DNA of 64,000 nucleotides from Myxococcota bacterium (GTDB lineage Bacteria > Myxococcota_A > UBA9160 > SMWR01): the NCBI GenBank assembly GCA_022447545.1, contig JAKVBI010000002.1, forward strand, positions 81,566 through 145,565, read 5' to 3'. Position 1 is the stretch's first letter, and the number at the start of each line of letters is the position of its first letter. The notes below the pieces were generated by a model. It made no database searches, had not been told where the DNA came from, and saw only the letters and a list, made by a program, of their open reading frames with translations. Of the stretch, positions 9,099 to 16,490 are shown one piece after another. The position numbers were made by a program, and so were the translations under genes.

Positions 9099-10229
9099 AT
9101 GCCGAGCCCCACGGGACGCAGCTACCAAGTAATTTCCGCCGATTCTCACGTGGTCGAACCGCCGGACCTCTGGGAGAAGTGGTTGCCCGAGAAATTTCGC
9201 GATCGGGCCCCGAAACTCGTGAAGGATTCCGAGGGTGGAGACGCCTGGCTCTACGACCCCAACGGTGAGCCTGCACCCCTGGGACTCGTTTCCTGCGTAG
9301 CCATTCCGCGCGAGAAGATGAAGTGGACGGGATTCCGGTACGGCGACAACGTTCACGCCTCGGTCCACGACGGCAAGGAACGCCTGGCCGTGCTCGACTT
9401 CGACGGTGTCGACGCAGAATTTCTCTACCCGCCCCAACGCGCCGTCAACAGCTTCGCCCTCTACGACGATGTGGAACTCCAACTCGCGGGCATCGGCGCC
9501 TACAACCGCTGGTTGTCCGAAGGCTTCTGTGCCGCCGACCCGGACCGGCTGTTCGGCGTCGCCCAGATGCCCAACGTCGGCATCGATACCGCAGTGTCGT
9601 CACTTCGGGATGCCGCGGCCGCTGGATTTCGCGGTGTCGTCATCTCCGCCTGGCCGAGCGGCAACGAAAAGCTCACCCGCGCGGATGACCCCTTCTGGGC
9701 TGCGGCCGAAGAACTGGGAATCCCCGTCAGCATCCACTTTGGCCTGGCCTCCCAGACCGCGGGACATGTGCCCGCCGAGGAAGCAGCAGGTGCGATCGGC
9801 GCAGTGACGGGAATGGTGAAGATGTCCGTCCTCATGGTCGACCTCATCTTCTCGGGTGTCTTCGATCGCTTCCCCGGACTGCAGATCGTGGCCGTCGAGG
9901 TCGGGATCGGCTGGATCCCCCACGCCGCCGAGATGATGGACGACCGCTACTGGCGCAATCGCACGGGTGCGCGCACGATGCTGAACAAGCTGCCCAGCGT
10001 CTACCTCAAGGAGAACTGGACCAGCAGCTACATCGTCGACCGGATCGGCATTCAGGTCCGCCACGCCGTGGGAATCAACAACATCTGTTGGTCCACGGAC
10101 TTCCCGCATCACGGCAACGACTACCCCTATTCGCGCGAAACCATCGACAACCACTTCACCAACGTGCCCGAGGACGAGCGCGACAAGATTCTCGCGGGCA
10201 ACGCCGCGAGACTCTACGGGATGGTCTGA
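9099..10229 (+). CDS. Amidohydrolase family 2 protein (metal-dependent hydrolase/decarboxylase)
   Basis: A 376-residue TIM-barrel protein of the amidohydrolase-2 group, which includes aminocarboxymuconate-semialdehyde-type decarboxylases and aromatic hydrolases. The metal-site start is SADSHVVEPPDLW (D-x-H-x-x-E), with later histidine strands at SIHFGLAS and the C-terminal TDFPHHGNDYPYS, whose Asp and His are typical of the family. Start ATG 9099 follows AGGGAG at 9088-9093. The family usually decarboxylates or hydrolyses aromatic-ring-derived acids, and the surrounding genes support a catabolic role, but the substrate is not known. Confidence 0.85.
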   Translation: MPSPTGRSYQVISADSHVVEPPDLWEKWLPEKFRDRAPKLVKDSEGGDAWLYDPNGEPAPLGLVSCVAIPREKMKWTGFRYGDNVHASVHDGKERLAVLDFDGVDAEFLYPPQRAVNSFALYDDVELQLAGIGAYNRWLSEGFCAADPDRLFGVAQMPNVGIDTAVSSLRDAAAAGFRGVVISAWPSGNEKLTRADDPFWAAAEELGIPVSIHFGLASQTAGHVPAEEAAGAIGAVTGMVKMSVLMVDLIFSGVFDRFPGLQIVAVEVGIGWIPHAAEMMDDRYWRNRTGARTMLNKLPSVYLKENWTSSYIVDRIGIQVRHAVGINNICWSTDFPHHGNDYPYSRETIDNHFTNVPEDERDKILAGNAARLYGMV

Positions 10230-10247
10230 GAGGGAGCCCCTGTTCGC

Positions 10248-10928
10248 TCAGGGCGCCGCACGGTAGAAGCTGGAGGCGAGCCTGAGGCTCGCCTCCTTGG
10301 GCAGAGCCCCAACGCCGAGTTTCTCGCCGAGGATCGATGCGAGAGCGCGTGGATCCCCCAGATCCGATTCGTACAGGGCCAGAAACCGCGGCTGCTCGCC
10401 GGCGGCGTCTGCAAACGCATCACTGCGAACCCGCTCGTGCAGACTCCCGGTGTGGAAGAGACCGGTGCCCATTGCATCCCCCAGACAGTGCTCGGCATAG
10501 TGGCGGCCCAGGGCCTCCGCGTCGGCGGAATCCGTGGCGTCGAAAAGAAACGCACACACACTCTGGGAGAAGGGCCGGCGCTGACCTGAAAATTCGAGCG
10601 CCACCCGCTTGTAGATTCCGAACGTCACCCCCACCGTACCGGCATGAATCTGCCGTTCGCGTGCAAGCTGGTCGACGTGCTTCTTGAAGACCTCTGTGGC
10701 CGCGTCAACGTCATCCCAGAAAGTCTCGTAAAAGGCCAAGAACTTGCCCTCTCCGTCGGCGGGCGGGCGGTTCGCGTTGTGGAACATCGTGGCGTCGACA
10801 AAGATCCCGGGCTCGGTCACGTCACGAAAATGAACCTGGCGGTACCAGAGATCGTATTCGTCCTCCTTGCTGGAATCGTTCACGTGGGTGTTGACGTACA
10901 TCACACCCGTGGGCTGGCGACCATCCAA
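10248..10928 (-). CDS. Probable EthD/dimeric alpha-beta barrel protein
   Basis: A protein of about 226 residues, not matched with certainty. The first half has YVNTHVNDSSKEDEYDLWYR and the second CAFLFDATDSADAEALGRHY; both look like the first strand and helix of ferredoxin-like dimeric alpha-beta barrel proteins (EthD and relatives), suggesting an internal duplication. No catalytic residue can be assigned. Start TTG 10928 is preferred because AGGAGA lies six bases upstream; an earlier ATG at 11015 would start almost at the expected transcription start set by TATAAT at 11033-11028. It is divergent from the selenoprotein-like gene, so it may share its regulation. Confidence 0.55.
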   Translation of the reverse strand: MDGRQPTGVMYVNTHVNDSSKEDEYDLWYRQVHFRDVTEPGIFVDATMFHNANRPPADGEGKFLAFYETFWDDVDAATEVFKKHVDQLARERQIHAGTVGVTFGIYKRVALEFSGQRRPFSQSVCAFLFDATDSADAEALGRHYAEHCLGDAMGTGLFHTGSLHERVRSDAFADAAGEQPRFLALYESDLGDPRALASILGEKLGVGALPKEASLRLASSFYRAAP

Positions 10929-11027
10929 TGGAAGTCTCCTCGCGACTGAAGCCTCCTCACCCGGGGGGAGACAACCCGTTGCGACGGCTCGTTTCAAGCG
11001 TCGCGCACTCGTCATGAAGCCGCCTTC

Positions 11028-11072
11028 ATTATATGCTGACCCAAGAACGAGTGTGTAGTTGCCAGGGCAACT
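11028..11072. promoter_or_regulatory. Divergent control region: minus-strand -10 box and palindromic operator
   Basis: On the minus strand TATAAT (11033-11028) is a perfect -10 hexamer for the EthD-like gene; no good -35 is present. Next to it AGTTGCC-AG-GGCAACT (11057-11072) is a perfect 7-bp inverted repeat, 29 bp before the ATG of the selenoprotein-like gene. Its place where the minus-strand -35 should be, and close to the plus-strand leader, suggests a regulator site serving both genes. No regulator gene is adjacent. Confidence 0.45.
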
Positions 11073-11101
11073 GGTACCCACACTCCCAGCATGGAGATCT
11101 C

Positions 11102-11608
11102 ATGAGCAGTGCAGCTTCGAATCCCAGTGCCGAAGTTCGCGACGACAGCGGAGGTAGCCCTCTCGGGCTGCTACCCGACTTCTTCGAGCGCTACTTCGCT
11201 TTCTACAACCCGGGCCACCAACAAGGCATCGTTCCATCGCGCATCAAAGAACTTGCGAGGCTCAAGATTGCGCGCCTCAACGATTGCGACACCTGACTCT
11301 TCGCACGCTACGCGTCGGCGACGCGTCAAGGTTTGGACGAAGAGACCATTGCCCAGCTCGACCTGCCCGCGGACGAGCGAAAACTCGACCCTCGCGAAGC
11401 CCTGGCGGTTCGCTATGCGGAGAACCTCGCCCAGGACTTCCACAGTCTCGACTCCGCCTTCATGGCCGAACTCCGAGAACACTTCAGCGAGGCCGAAACG
11501 GTCGAACTCGGCATGATGATCGGCCAATACCTGTCATTCGGGCGCCTGCTGGTGATCCACGGCTTGAACAAGGCAGCCTGTGAGATCTACACCACCGGCG
11601 AACTCTGA
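11102..11608 (+). CDS. Putative selenoprotein: AhpD/carboxymuconolactone decarboxylase-like, C-x-x-U
   Basis: A 168-residue reading frame with one in-frame TGA at 11294-11296. Upstream is RIKELARLKIARLNDCDT and downstream LFARYASATRQGLDEETIAQ, continuous in the same frame. Together they give the AhpD/CMD core, whose known members carry a C-x-x-C (peroxidatic/resolving) pair after the hydrophobic helix. Here the first Cys is residue 62 and the TGA is codon 65, exactly the second Cys, so C62-D-T-U65. The C-terminal helices (ALAVRYAENLAQDF, GMMIGQYLSFGRLLVIHGLN) are intact. A hairpin that fits the bacterial SECIS rules begins right after the TGA. ATG 11102 is preceded by GGAG at 11093-11096. Likely role: thiol/selenol peroxidase or disulfide reductase. 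The alternative is a nonsense-mutated pseudogene, but the exact position, the choice of TGA and the hairpin argue against it. Confidence 0.8.
11297..11344 (+). promoter_or_regulatory. Candidate bacterial SECIS element
   Basis: Directly after the TGA, CTCTTCG (11297-11303) pairs with CGAAGAG (11338-11344), 7 of 7 bp. Inside, ACGCGTC (11310-11316) pairs with GACGCGT (11320-11326), 7 of 7 bp, closed by the loop GGC (11317-11319). An internal loop of 6 and 11 nt separates the two stems. A G is the first apical-loop base, and 20 nt lie between TGA and loop. Bacterial SECIS elements known from formate dehydrogenase mRNAs have a short loop with G in the first two positions at about 16-37 nt. The element lies within coding sequence, as expected in bacteria. 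Confidence 0.75.
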
Positions 11609-11624
11609 ACGCGGGCCGAGGAGT

Positions 11625-12569
11625 TCAGAAGGTCGCAATGGGATTGATGGGAGACCCGGTCCCACCGGCAACCCTCAGGGGCGATACCGAGAGGAAGAAC
11701 TCCCAACGGTTGCGCTCCGCACATGCGGCGCTGAGTGCGCGTAGATCGAGGTTGTCGAGCAGATGCACTCCCATGGCCACCAGACAACACTGGTGAATGG
11801 GAACCGCCCAGTCCTCGAGACCGTAGCCTGGCATGGCGTCCTGAATTCCATCGCTCCCCAGCACGGCGATGCGCCGCTCGTGGAGAAACGGAATACAACG
11901 AGGATCGAGACCTGCGAGCCCGCCCCCTTCTCCCATGGGCTGCCAGGGACCCAGTTCATCCTGGCGTGCGTGTCGGCCCGTACCGATCAACAGAATGTCT
12001 CCTTCCCGCACCTCAAGGCCCTGTTCCCGCTCGGCAGCCTCGAGGTCCTCGGGTTGGATTCGGTCCGTGACATCGCACCACGGTTTTCCACGCAGCCGCG
12101 GGATGTCCAACAGCACGCCGCGGCTCGTGATGCCATCACTGGCGGCCATCACACTGCCCTTTCGAGCCCCAGTGCTGAGCACCTCTCCCGCCGGAAAACC
12201 GTTGTACATCTTGCCGTCGACGAGGACGTGACACAGTGCATCGATGTGAGACGACGCCATGCCGTGGAAGGCGATGCCGATGAAGTCCATGGTCATCTCC
12301 AAGCCCGGCGCACGCGGATCACAGCACGCGTCACCCGCCACCACCATCATGTGCTGAGCGGGGTGCGGGTTGTTGGGAGACGGCTCCACGGGAAAGTCGA
12401 GAGCACAGCTGACACAGGCCCCATCCTGTATGAGCGACGCAGCCGACGCTCGGATCTCATCGGTGATGTAGTTGAGCGCCCCGCGCTGGTCGTCGGCTCC
12501 CCACTTCCCCCAATTCTTGACCTGCTCGAAAACCCGTCCGACGTATTCGGACGTCACCTCTTCTGCCAT
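11625..12569 (-). CDS. Cyclase family protein (kynurenine formamidase-like)
   Basis: A 314-residue protein of the cyclase/formamidase family, metal-dependent hydrolases that open amide or lactone bonds. The metal-binding signature, usually H-x-G-T-H-x-D-x-x-x-H, appears as FHGMASSHIDALCHV, keeping three His and the Asp. Later landmarks are GVLLDIPRLRG, DILLIGTGRHA and VLGSDGIQD. Start ATG 12569 follows GGAGGAG. The gene is convergent with the selenoprotein-like gene and has the PilZ gene downstream. The substrate is not known; in similar contexts these proteins act in degradation of aromatic or cyclic compounds. Confidence 0.8.
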   Translation of the reverse strand: MAEEVTSEYVGRVFEQVKNWGKWGADDQRGALNYITDEIRASAASLIQDGACVSCALDFPVEPSPNNPHPAQHMMVVAGDACCDPRAPGLEMTMDFIGIAFHGMASSHIDALCHVLVDGKMYNGFPAGEVLSTGARKGSVMAASDGITSRGVLLDIPRLRGKPWCDVTDRIQPEDLEAAEREQGLEVREGDILLIGTGRHARQDELGPWQPMGEGGGLAGLDPRCIPFLHERRIAVLGSDGIQDAMPGYGLEDWAVPIHQCCLVAMGVHLLDNLDLRALSAACAERNRWEFFLSVSPLRVAGGTGSPINPIATF

Positions 12570-12697
12570 GACGAACTCCTCCGCACTCGAGATTCCATCA
12601 ATGTTTCGCGTGACCATACGAGGTGGCACATCGCGCGATGGAAATCGCGTCTACCCTACATGAAGTTCGTGCTGGTGGAGCGAATAAGAAAGTGTGT

Positions 12698-13681
12698 TCA
12701 GTGGAGCCATTCGGAAATGACGACAGGCTCGGAACCCGCCTGACAACCCCGTGAGACCTCACCGGCGGCCATGAGGCGCGTCAGGGTTTCCGAAACTTCT
12801 CGCGACATCCCGAGGAACTGCAAGCGACACCCCAGGACATCCACTCGTTCGACACTCGCCTCGACCGCACAAGCCGGCACACTGGCGCCGCCAAAGAGCG
12901 ACAAAGTCAATCGGTCTCCCTGGCGAAAATCACAGCGATCTACTCGCATCCCCTCGAAAGACAGATCGGTGCCCACCAGAACGCGCGAGCCATCGACGGC
13001 CGCCTGACAGTCGCTGGGCGCTTCCGCGATCCGAGAAAGATCCGGGCCCGGGTGGACTCCGGAGACCCTGGCATCGCGCGCGGTCACGGCCACCAGAAGT
13101 GAGCTCAGGTCGCGGCGAATTGAAGGCTCGACGGTATCGAAGGATACGGCGAACTCCGAAGTCGCAGCTTTGCCCGACCCGCTGGAAACCGCTCGAATGA
13201 TTTCTCCGCTCAGGTCTACACCGTCTTCGAGGCCCGAGGCTTCGGCCGAAACATGCAGCTGAATCCGGGTCCCCGGTTGAAGATTCTCCCGAGCGGTCAA
13301 ACGCGCCACCCGCATGGAAAGATCCAACAGCGTCGCTCGGCAGATTTGCCCAACCGATTCCATCTGCACGGGGATTCCGAGAATCGCACGAGGGCCGCGG
13401 CGCCTTTCGGTCCCGCGATAGAGAACGCGTTGGATCAGTAGCCTCAAGACCACCGGGTGAACGGGTCGGCGAACCAGAAAACGACAGCGTGCGCGCTGCT
13501 CGGTAACGGGTTCGGGCTCCCCTCGTTCAAGAATGGCAATCAGGGGGGAACTGACCTCGGAAGTGGCCTCCCAGAGCTGTGCCGCCTCGAGGTGACGGGA
13601 AGTCGCAACGACGAGTTCGGGGGCACCAGCGCCCGCTTTCCCATCGAGGTCGAGGTCGAGGTCCTGCAACACGGCGCGCAC
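12698..13681 (-). CDS. Tandem PilZ-domain protein with a receiver-like N-terminus
   Basis: At least 327 residues. Two PilZ-like regions are seen. The first begins ERRRGPRAILGIPVQM, matching the c-di-GMP-binding R-x-x-x-R pattern, with LLDLS after it. The second has GTDLSFEGMRVDRCDF, the D-x-S-x-x-G turn, but no clear R-x-x-x-R. PilZ domains bind cyclic di-GMP and alter motility, polysaccharide or secretion outputs. The frame stays open upstream to 13769, encoding IPRVLLLDDGELDDVR before the GTG at 13681. That looks like the first strand of a receiver-type domain, so the true start may be a rare codon upstream. No cyclase or phosphodiesterase gene is adjacent. Confidence 0.65.
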   Translation of the reverse strand: MRAVLQDLDLDLDGKAGAGAPELVVATSRHLEAAQLWEATSEVSSPLIAILERGEPEPVTEQRARCRFLVRRPVHPVVLRLLIQRVLYRGTERRRGPRAILGIPVQMESVGQICRATLLDLSMRVARLTARENLQPGTRIQLHVSAEASGLEDGVDLSGEIIRAVSSGSGKAATSEFAVSFDTVEPSIRRDLSSLLVAVTARDARVSGVHPGPDLSRIAEAPSDCQAAVDGSRVLVGTDLSFEGMRVDRCDFRQGDRLTLSLFGGASVPACAVEASVERVDVLGCRLQFLGMSREVSETLTRLMAAGEVSRGCQAGSEPVVISEWLH

Positions 13682-13855
13682 GTCATCGAGCTCACCGTCG
13701 TCGAGCAGTAGAACACGGGGGATCTGATGGTCGATGGGGTCCTCGCAAGCTCCCAGCAGTTCGGGCCTTCAAGAGCGCAGCAGAGCCCCGTTATCGGCAC
13801 CTTCGGGCAATCTCTGAAGTGCAAGTTGGGACCGGAAGTGCGAGTGGGGCGGCCC

Positions 13856-14668
13856 CTAGGACTCTCCGTGAATCGAGCCTCGTGTGTCCCGCAGGGAGCG
13901 GACCGGACGGCCATAACGCAGGGCAATGATCTCGGCACAGATCGAAATGGCCGTCTCAGCGGGGCTGCGGGCTCCAAGATCGAGCCCGATCGGGGACATC
14001 ACGCGCTGAAGCTGGATGGGATCGGCGCCGGCCTCGATCAAGCGCCGGTTGCGCTCCTCATGGGTCCGGCGGGACCCCATGCAGCCGATGTAGCCGACCC
14101 GGGTCTCCAACGCCGCCTGGACGGCGGGAACATCGAATTTGGGGTCATGGGTCAGCACACAGATCGCATCCCGTTCCCCGAGTCGGTCACCCTGCTGCTC
14201 GAGCAACTCGTGGGGCCACAGGTTGACGAGCTCGTGGGCATCGGGAAAACGCTCCCGAGTGGCAAAGATTGGCCGCGCGTCGCAGACCGTCACCCGGTAC
14301 CCGAGGTTGCGTGCGATCCCCACCAGGGCTCCCGTGAAGTCGACGGCTCCGAAGATCCACATTTCGGGGGGAGGCGCGAAGGACTCGATAAACACCGTCA
14401 ATTCGGTCTGACGCGCCTGACCCTGGGCGCCGTAGTGACGTGTGACCGAACGACCCGCAGCAAGTTCACCCCGGGCATCGCGCGCCACCACCCGCGTCAG
14501 TTCTGGGTTTCCGAGACTCCCGAGATCGGCCCCACGCGCCGCGTCGGCGAATACCAGTAATTTTGCTCCAACAGCCGCACCGTCGATCACTGTCGCCAGA
14601 GCGACCGCGAGGTTGGATTCGATGGCAAGGGAAAGGGCCGAGGAAATCTCCCGATCGGTTCTATCCAC
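13856..14668 (-). CDS. XdhC family protein, C-terminal Rossmann part
   Basis: A 270-residue protein matching the C-terminal half of XdhC/CoxI proteins, which deliver sulfurated molybdenum cofactor to xanthine dehydrogenase-type enzymes. The nucleotide-binding region is EMWIFGAVDFTGALVGIARN, followed by YRVTVCDARP and the conserved VGYIGCMGSRRTHEERNRRL. It begins at GTG 14668, three bases after the TAG that ends the XdhC N-terminal gene, and in the same frame. Translation may therefore depend on reinitiation. The only molybdenum enzyme seen here is a DMSO-reductase-type protein, which would not normally need XdhC, so the client is elsewhere. Confidence 0.78.
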   Translation of the reverse strand: MDRTDREISSALSLAIESNLAVALATVIDGAAVGAKLLVFADAARGADLGSLGNPELTRVVARDARGELAAGRSVTRHYGAQGQARQTELTVFIESFAPPPEMWIFGAVDFTGALVGIARNLGYRVTVCDARPIFATRERFPDAHELVNLWPHELLEQQGDRLGERDAICVLTHDPKFDVPAVQAALETRVGYIGCMGSRRTHEERNRRLIEAGADPIQLQRVMSPIGLDLGARSPAETAISICAEIIALRYGRPVRSLRDTRGSIHGES

Positions 14669-14671
14669 GTG

Positions 14672-14989
14672 CTACCAGTCGAAGACTTCGAGGTAGAGGT
14701 CGATGGTCCCACCACAGGTCAGGCCCACCGCGAAGGCATCATCGTCGCTATAGCCAAAACTCACGACCTTGGGGGTCGGGTCTCCAGCCAACAGAGCCCT
14801 CGCCTCTTCGACGACGGCCCCTTCGATGCAACCGCCGGAGACCGAGCCCAGTACCTCCCCGTCCTCGTTGACCGCCATGGCTGCGCCCAGTTCTCTCGGC
14901 GCAGAGCCCTCGATTCGCACCACCCGCGCCAGCGCACTGCGCTTACCCGATCGACGCCAGTTCTCCAGTGCGGGAAGGATGTCTCGCAA
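14672..14989 (-). CDS. XdhC/CoxI family protein, N-terminal part
   Basis: A 105-residue protein with the XdhC/CoxI N-terminal domain. The hallmark GSVSGGCIEGAVVEEA is clear, together with GSAPRELGAAMAVNEDG. In most XdhC proteins this domain is joined to the Rossmann part, but here a TAG at 14674-14672 separates them while the frame continues into the next gene. Separate-gene forms of the two domains exist in nature, so this may be natural. Start TTG 14989 has GGAG about eight bases upstream. Together the pair would serve maturation of a molybdenum hydroxylase. Confidence 0.78.
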   Translation of the reverse strand: MRDILPALENWRRSGKRSALARVVRIEGSAPRELGAAMAVNEDGEVLGSVSGGCIEGAVVEEARALLAGDPTPKVVSFGYSDDDAFAVGLTCGGTIDLYLEVFDW

Positions 14990-15051
14990 ACCAATCTCCG
15001 AAAGGCGGGACGAGGATGCCGAGCGCCCGTCGCACGGTCAAGCCCGCCCCC

Positions 15052-15900
15052 TCACCCCTTTCCAGCTCGAACCGAGTTTCGGCGCCGCAGTCCGCCCAAC
15101 AGCAACAGCGCGCAACATCCCACCCCCAGGAGCGCCGCACGCCTGGGCTCGGGAACGAAATGCAGATGCAGACGGGCGAAGGACAACCAGGGGTGACCGA
15201 TCTGAGAGGCGACCTGCACGGGGGTCACCAGCGACAGTTGGCCGCCGGGGAGCGCAGTCGACTGAGTGAGTGAATTCGGTCCGTGCGCCCAGCCGTGGGC
15301 GCTCAATACCGTCTCACCGCTGGCCGGGGCGCGCGGCCAGAGCAGTGCGGTCCCCAGGGTCCACGGGGCCGTGTCTACAGAGATCCGTAGGGCCCCAGCT
15401 CCCCCAGCGGTCAACTGTCCCCCCACTCCGACCCCTCGGGCCCCCGCATCGCCAGTCAAGTCGAGCGGGAAATGGAGGCCACAACCAGGGAAGAACATGC
15501 AGAGCTTCAGCACGCCCGCCACAGGGAGCCGATTGTCTGCCGACATCCCGGAAAGTTGCGGATCGAGGCTGCCAGAACCGAGCTCGAGTTCAGCCCCCAC
15601 GGAAATCGTCCCCAACCCCCCCACCGACGGCATCGCCACGGTCCCGGATCCGCTCAACCCACCCGAGAGCATCACACCATCGAGACGAGCTCCCGTCGTT
15701 TGGAGGGTCGCCACACCGTGTCCCTGGATCTCGATCGGGGGAAGACGCACGAACTCGATGCTCAACGTACCGAGCCAAGCGGTGGGTTCGGACCGTGCGG
15801 CGGGAGCCAGGGCGATCAACGACAAGACCCAGACAAACCACCGGGCCAAAGATCCGCCACGTGCCCCCCGCACACACCTCGGGTGTGTACGCGGGTCCAC
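15052..15900 (-). CDS. PEP-CTERM sorting-signal exported protein
   Basis: A secreted protein of about 280 residues, rich in Gly and Ser, without a recognised domain in its middle. The N-terminus has a signal peptide (WFVWVLSLIALAPAARSEP). The C-terminus carries FVPEPRRAALLGVGCCALLL then LGGLRRRN, the PEP-CTERM pattern of V-P-E-P, one membrane helix and an arginine cluster. Such proteins are cut and transferred by an exosortase (EpsH type) to the outer surface or extracellular polysaccharide. GTG 15900 has GAGGGGG upstream; ATG 15957 is possible. A 7-bp hairpin (15872-15888) lies near the start. No exosortase is in the window. Confidence 0.7.
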   Translation of the reverse strand: MDPRTHPRCVRGARGGSLARWFVWVLSLIALAPAARSEPTAWLGTLSIEFVRLPPIEIQGHGVATLQTTGARLDGVMLSGGLSGSGTVAMPSVGGLGTISVGAELELGSGSLDPQLSGMSADNRLPVAGVLKLCMFFPGCGLHFPLDLTGDAGARGVGVGGQLTAGGAGALRISVDTAPWTLGTALLWPRAPASGETVLSAHGWAHGPNSLTQSTALPGGQLSLVTPVQVASQIGHPWLSFARLHLHFVPEPRRAALLGVGCCALLLLGGLRRRNSVRAGKG

Positions 15901-16136
15901 GTCGAAGCCCCCTCGTCGGCTCCAAGGGGAGCCCTTGCGACAGCGTTGGGGCCGCATAATGAGGCTTTCGGCGCAGATTCTTGTTTCTGCCGACGAGAGG
16001 AGATTCGAGGGATGGCTTCGTTCCATACCCCGAAGTCGAGAGCAGAGATCGTGCCAATCCCCACGTTCCGCTCACCAGTTCTCACCGATCCCAGCACCCG
16101 AACCCTCGAAAGGGGCGACCGCAGCTCGCTGGATCC

Positions 16137-16490
16137 CTAGCTCGTAGCACGCTCCGCGGACCGACGACGAATCGTCTTCACCCCACCTTGAGCCTTGAAC
16201 TGAAGAACCCGACGGAGAGCCGAATTCGCCACCGCCGAACTTCCCGTGCCCAGGGCCGACTTCATGGCCTCAAAATCTCCGGACTCCTGAAAGGCCTCCA
16301 CCGCATCGATCTCGGTGCGGGTCGGTTTCTTCGGTGAACGTGGGCCGCGAGAAGTGTCGGCCTCGTAGTCTTTGCGAAAGGCTTCGGCACTAAAGCCCCG
16401 CCGCTCGAGGATCCGTTTGACCTTCGGAGCGGAGAGTACCTTGGACCAGAATTCATCCGCTGATTTTTGTCCGGATTTACGCGCTGCCAT
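16137..16490 (-). CDS. Small basic hypothetical protein
   Basis: A 117-residue protein, not recognised. It is rich in Lys, Arg and Ala (KRILERRGFSAEAFRKDYEA, then SRGPRSPKKPTRTEIDAVEA) and looks helical, without signal peptide or membrane segment. Its charge could suit nucleic-acid binding, but no motif supports that. The ATG at 16490 has AGGAG about eleven bases upstream, a loose site. The upstream continuation of the frame looks non-coding. Codon use is similar to the neighbours, so it is probably real. Confidence 0.45.
   Translation of the reverse strand: MAARKSGQKSADEFWSKVLSAPKVKRILERRGFSAEAFRKDYEADTSRGPRSPKKPTRTEIDAVEAFQESGDFEAMKSALGTGSSAVANSALRRVLQFKAQGGVKTIRRRSAERATS

Noticed and set aside
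11033-11608. Two separate short genes (11033-11296 and 11333-11608) or a pseudogene
   Set aside because: Both are in the same frame, joined by one TGA at the expected Cys position, with a SECIS-like hairpin. A single selenoprotein is the simpler reading, though a pseudogene remains possible.
14668-14674. Readthrough of TAG as pyrrolysine or another amino acid in XdhC
   Set aside because: Only one TAG, no sign of Pyl machinery, and split XdhC domains are known. Not supported.
15872-15888. Hairpin ACACACC-TCG-GGTGTGT as a regulatory element
   Set aside because: It lies at the start of the PEP-CTERM gene and probably within coding sequence. Seven-bp repeats of this kind are expected by chance.
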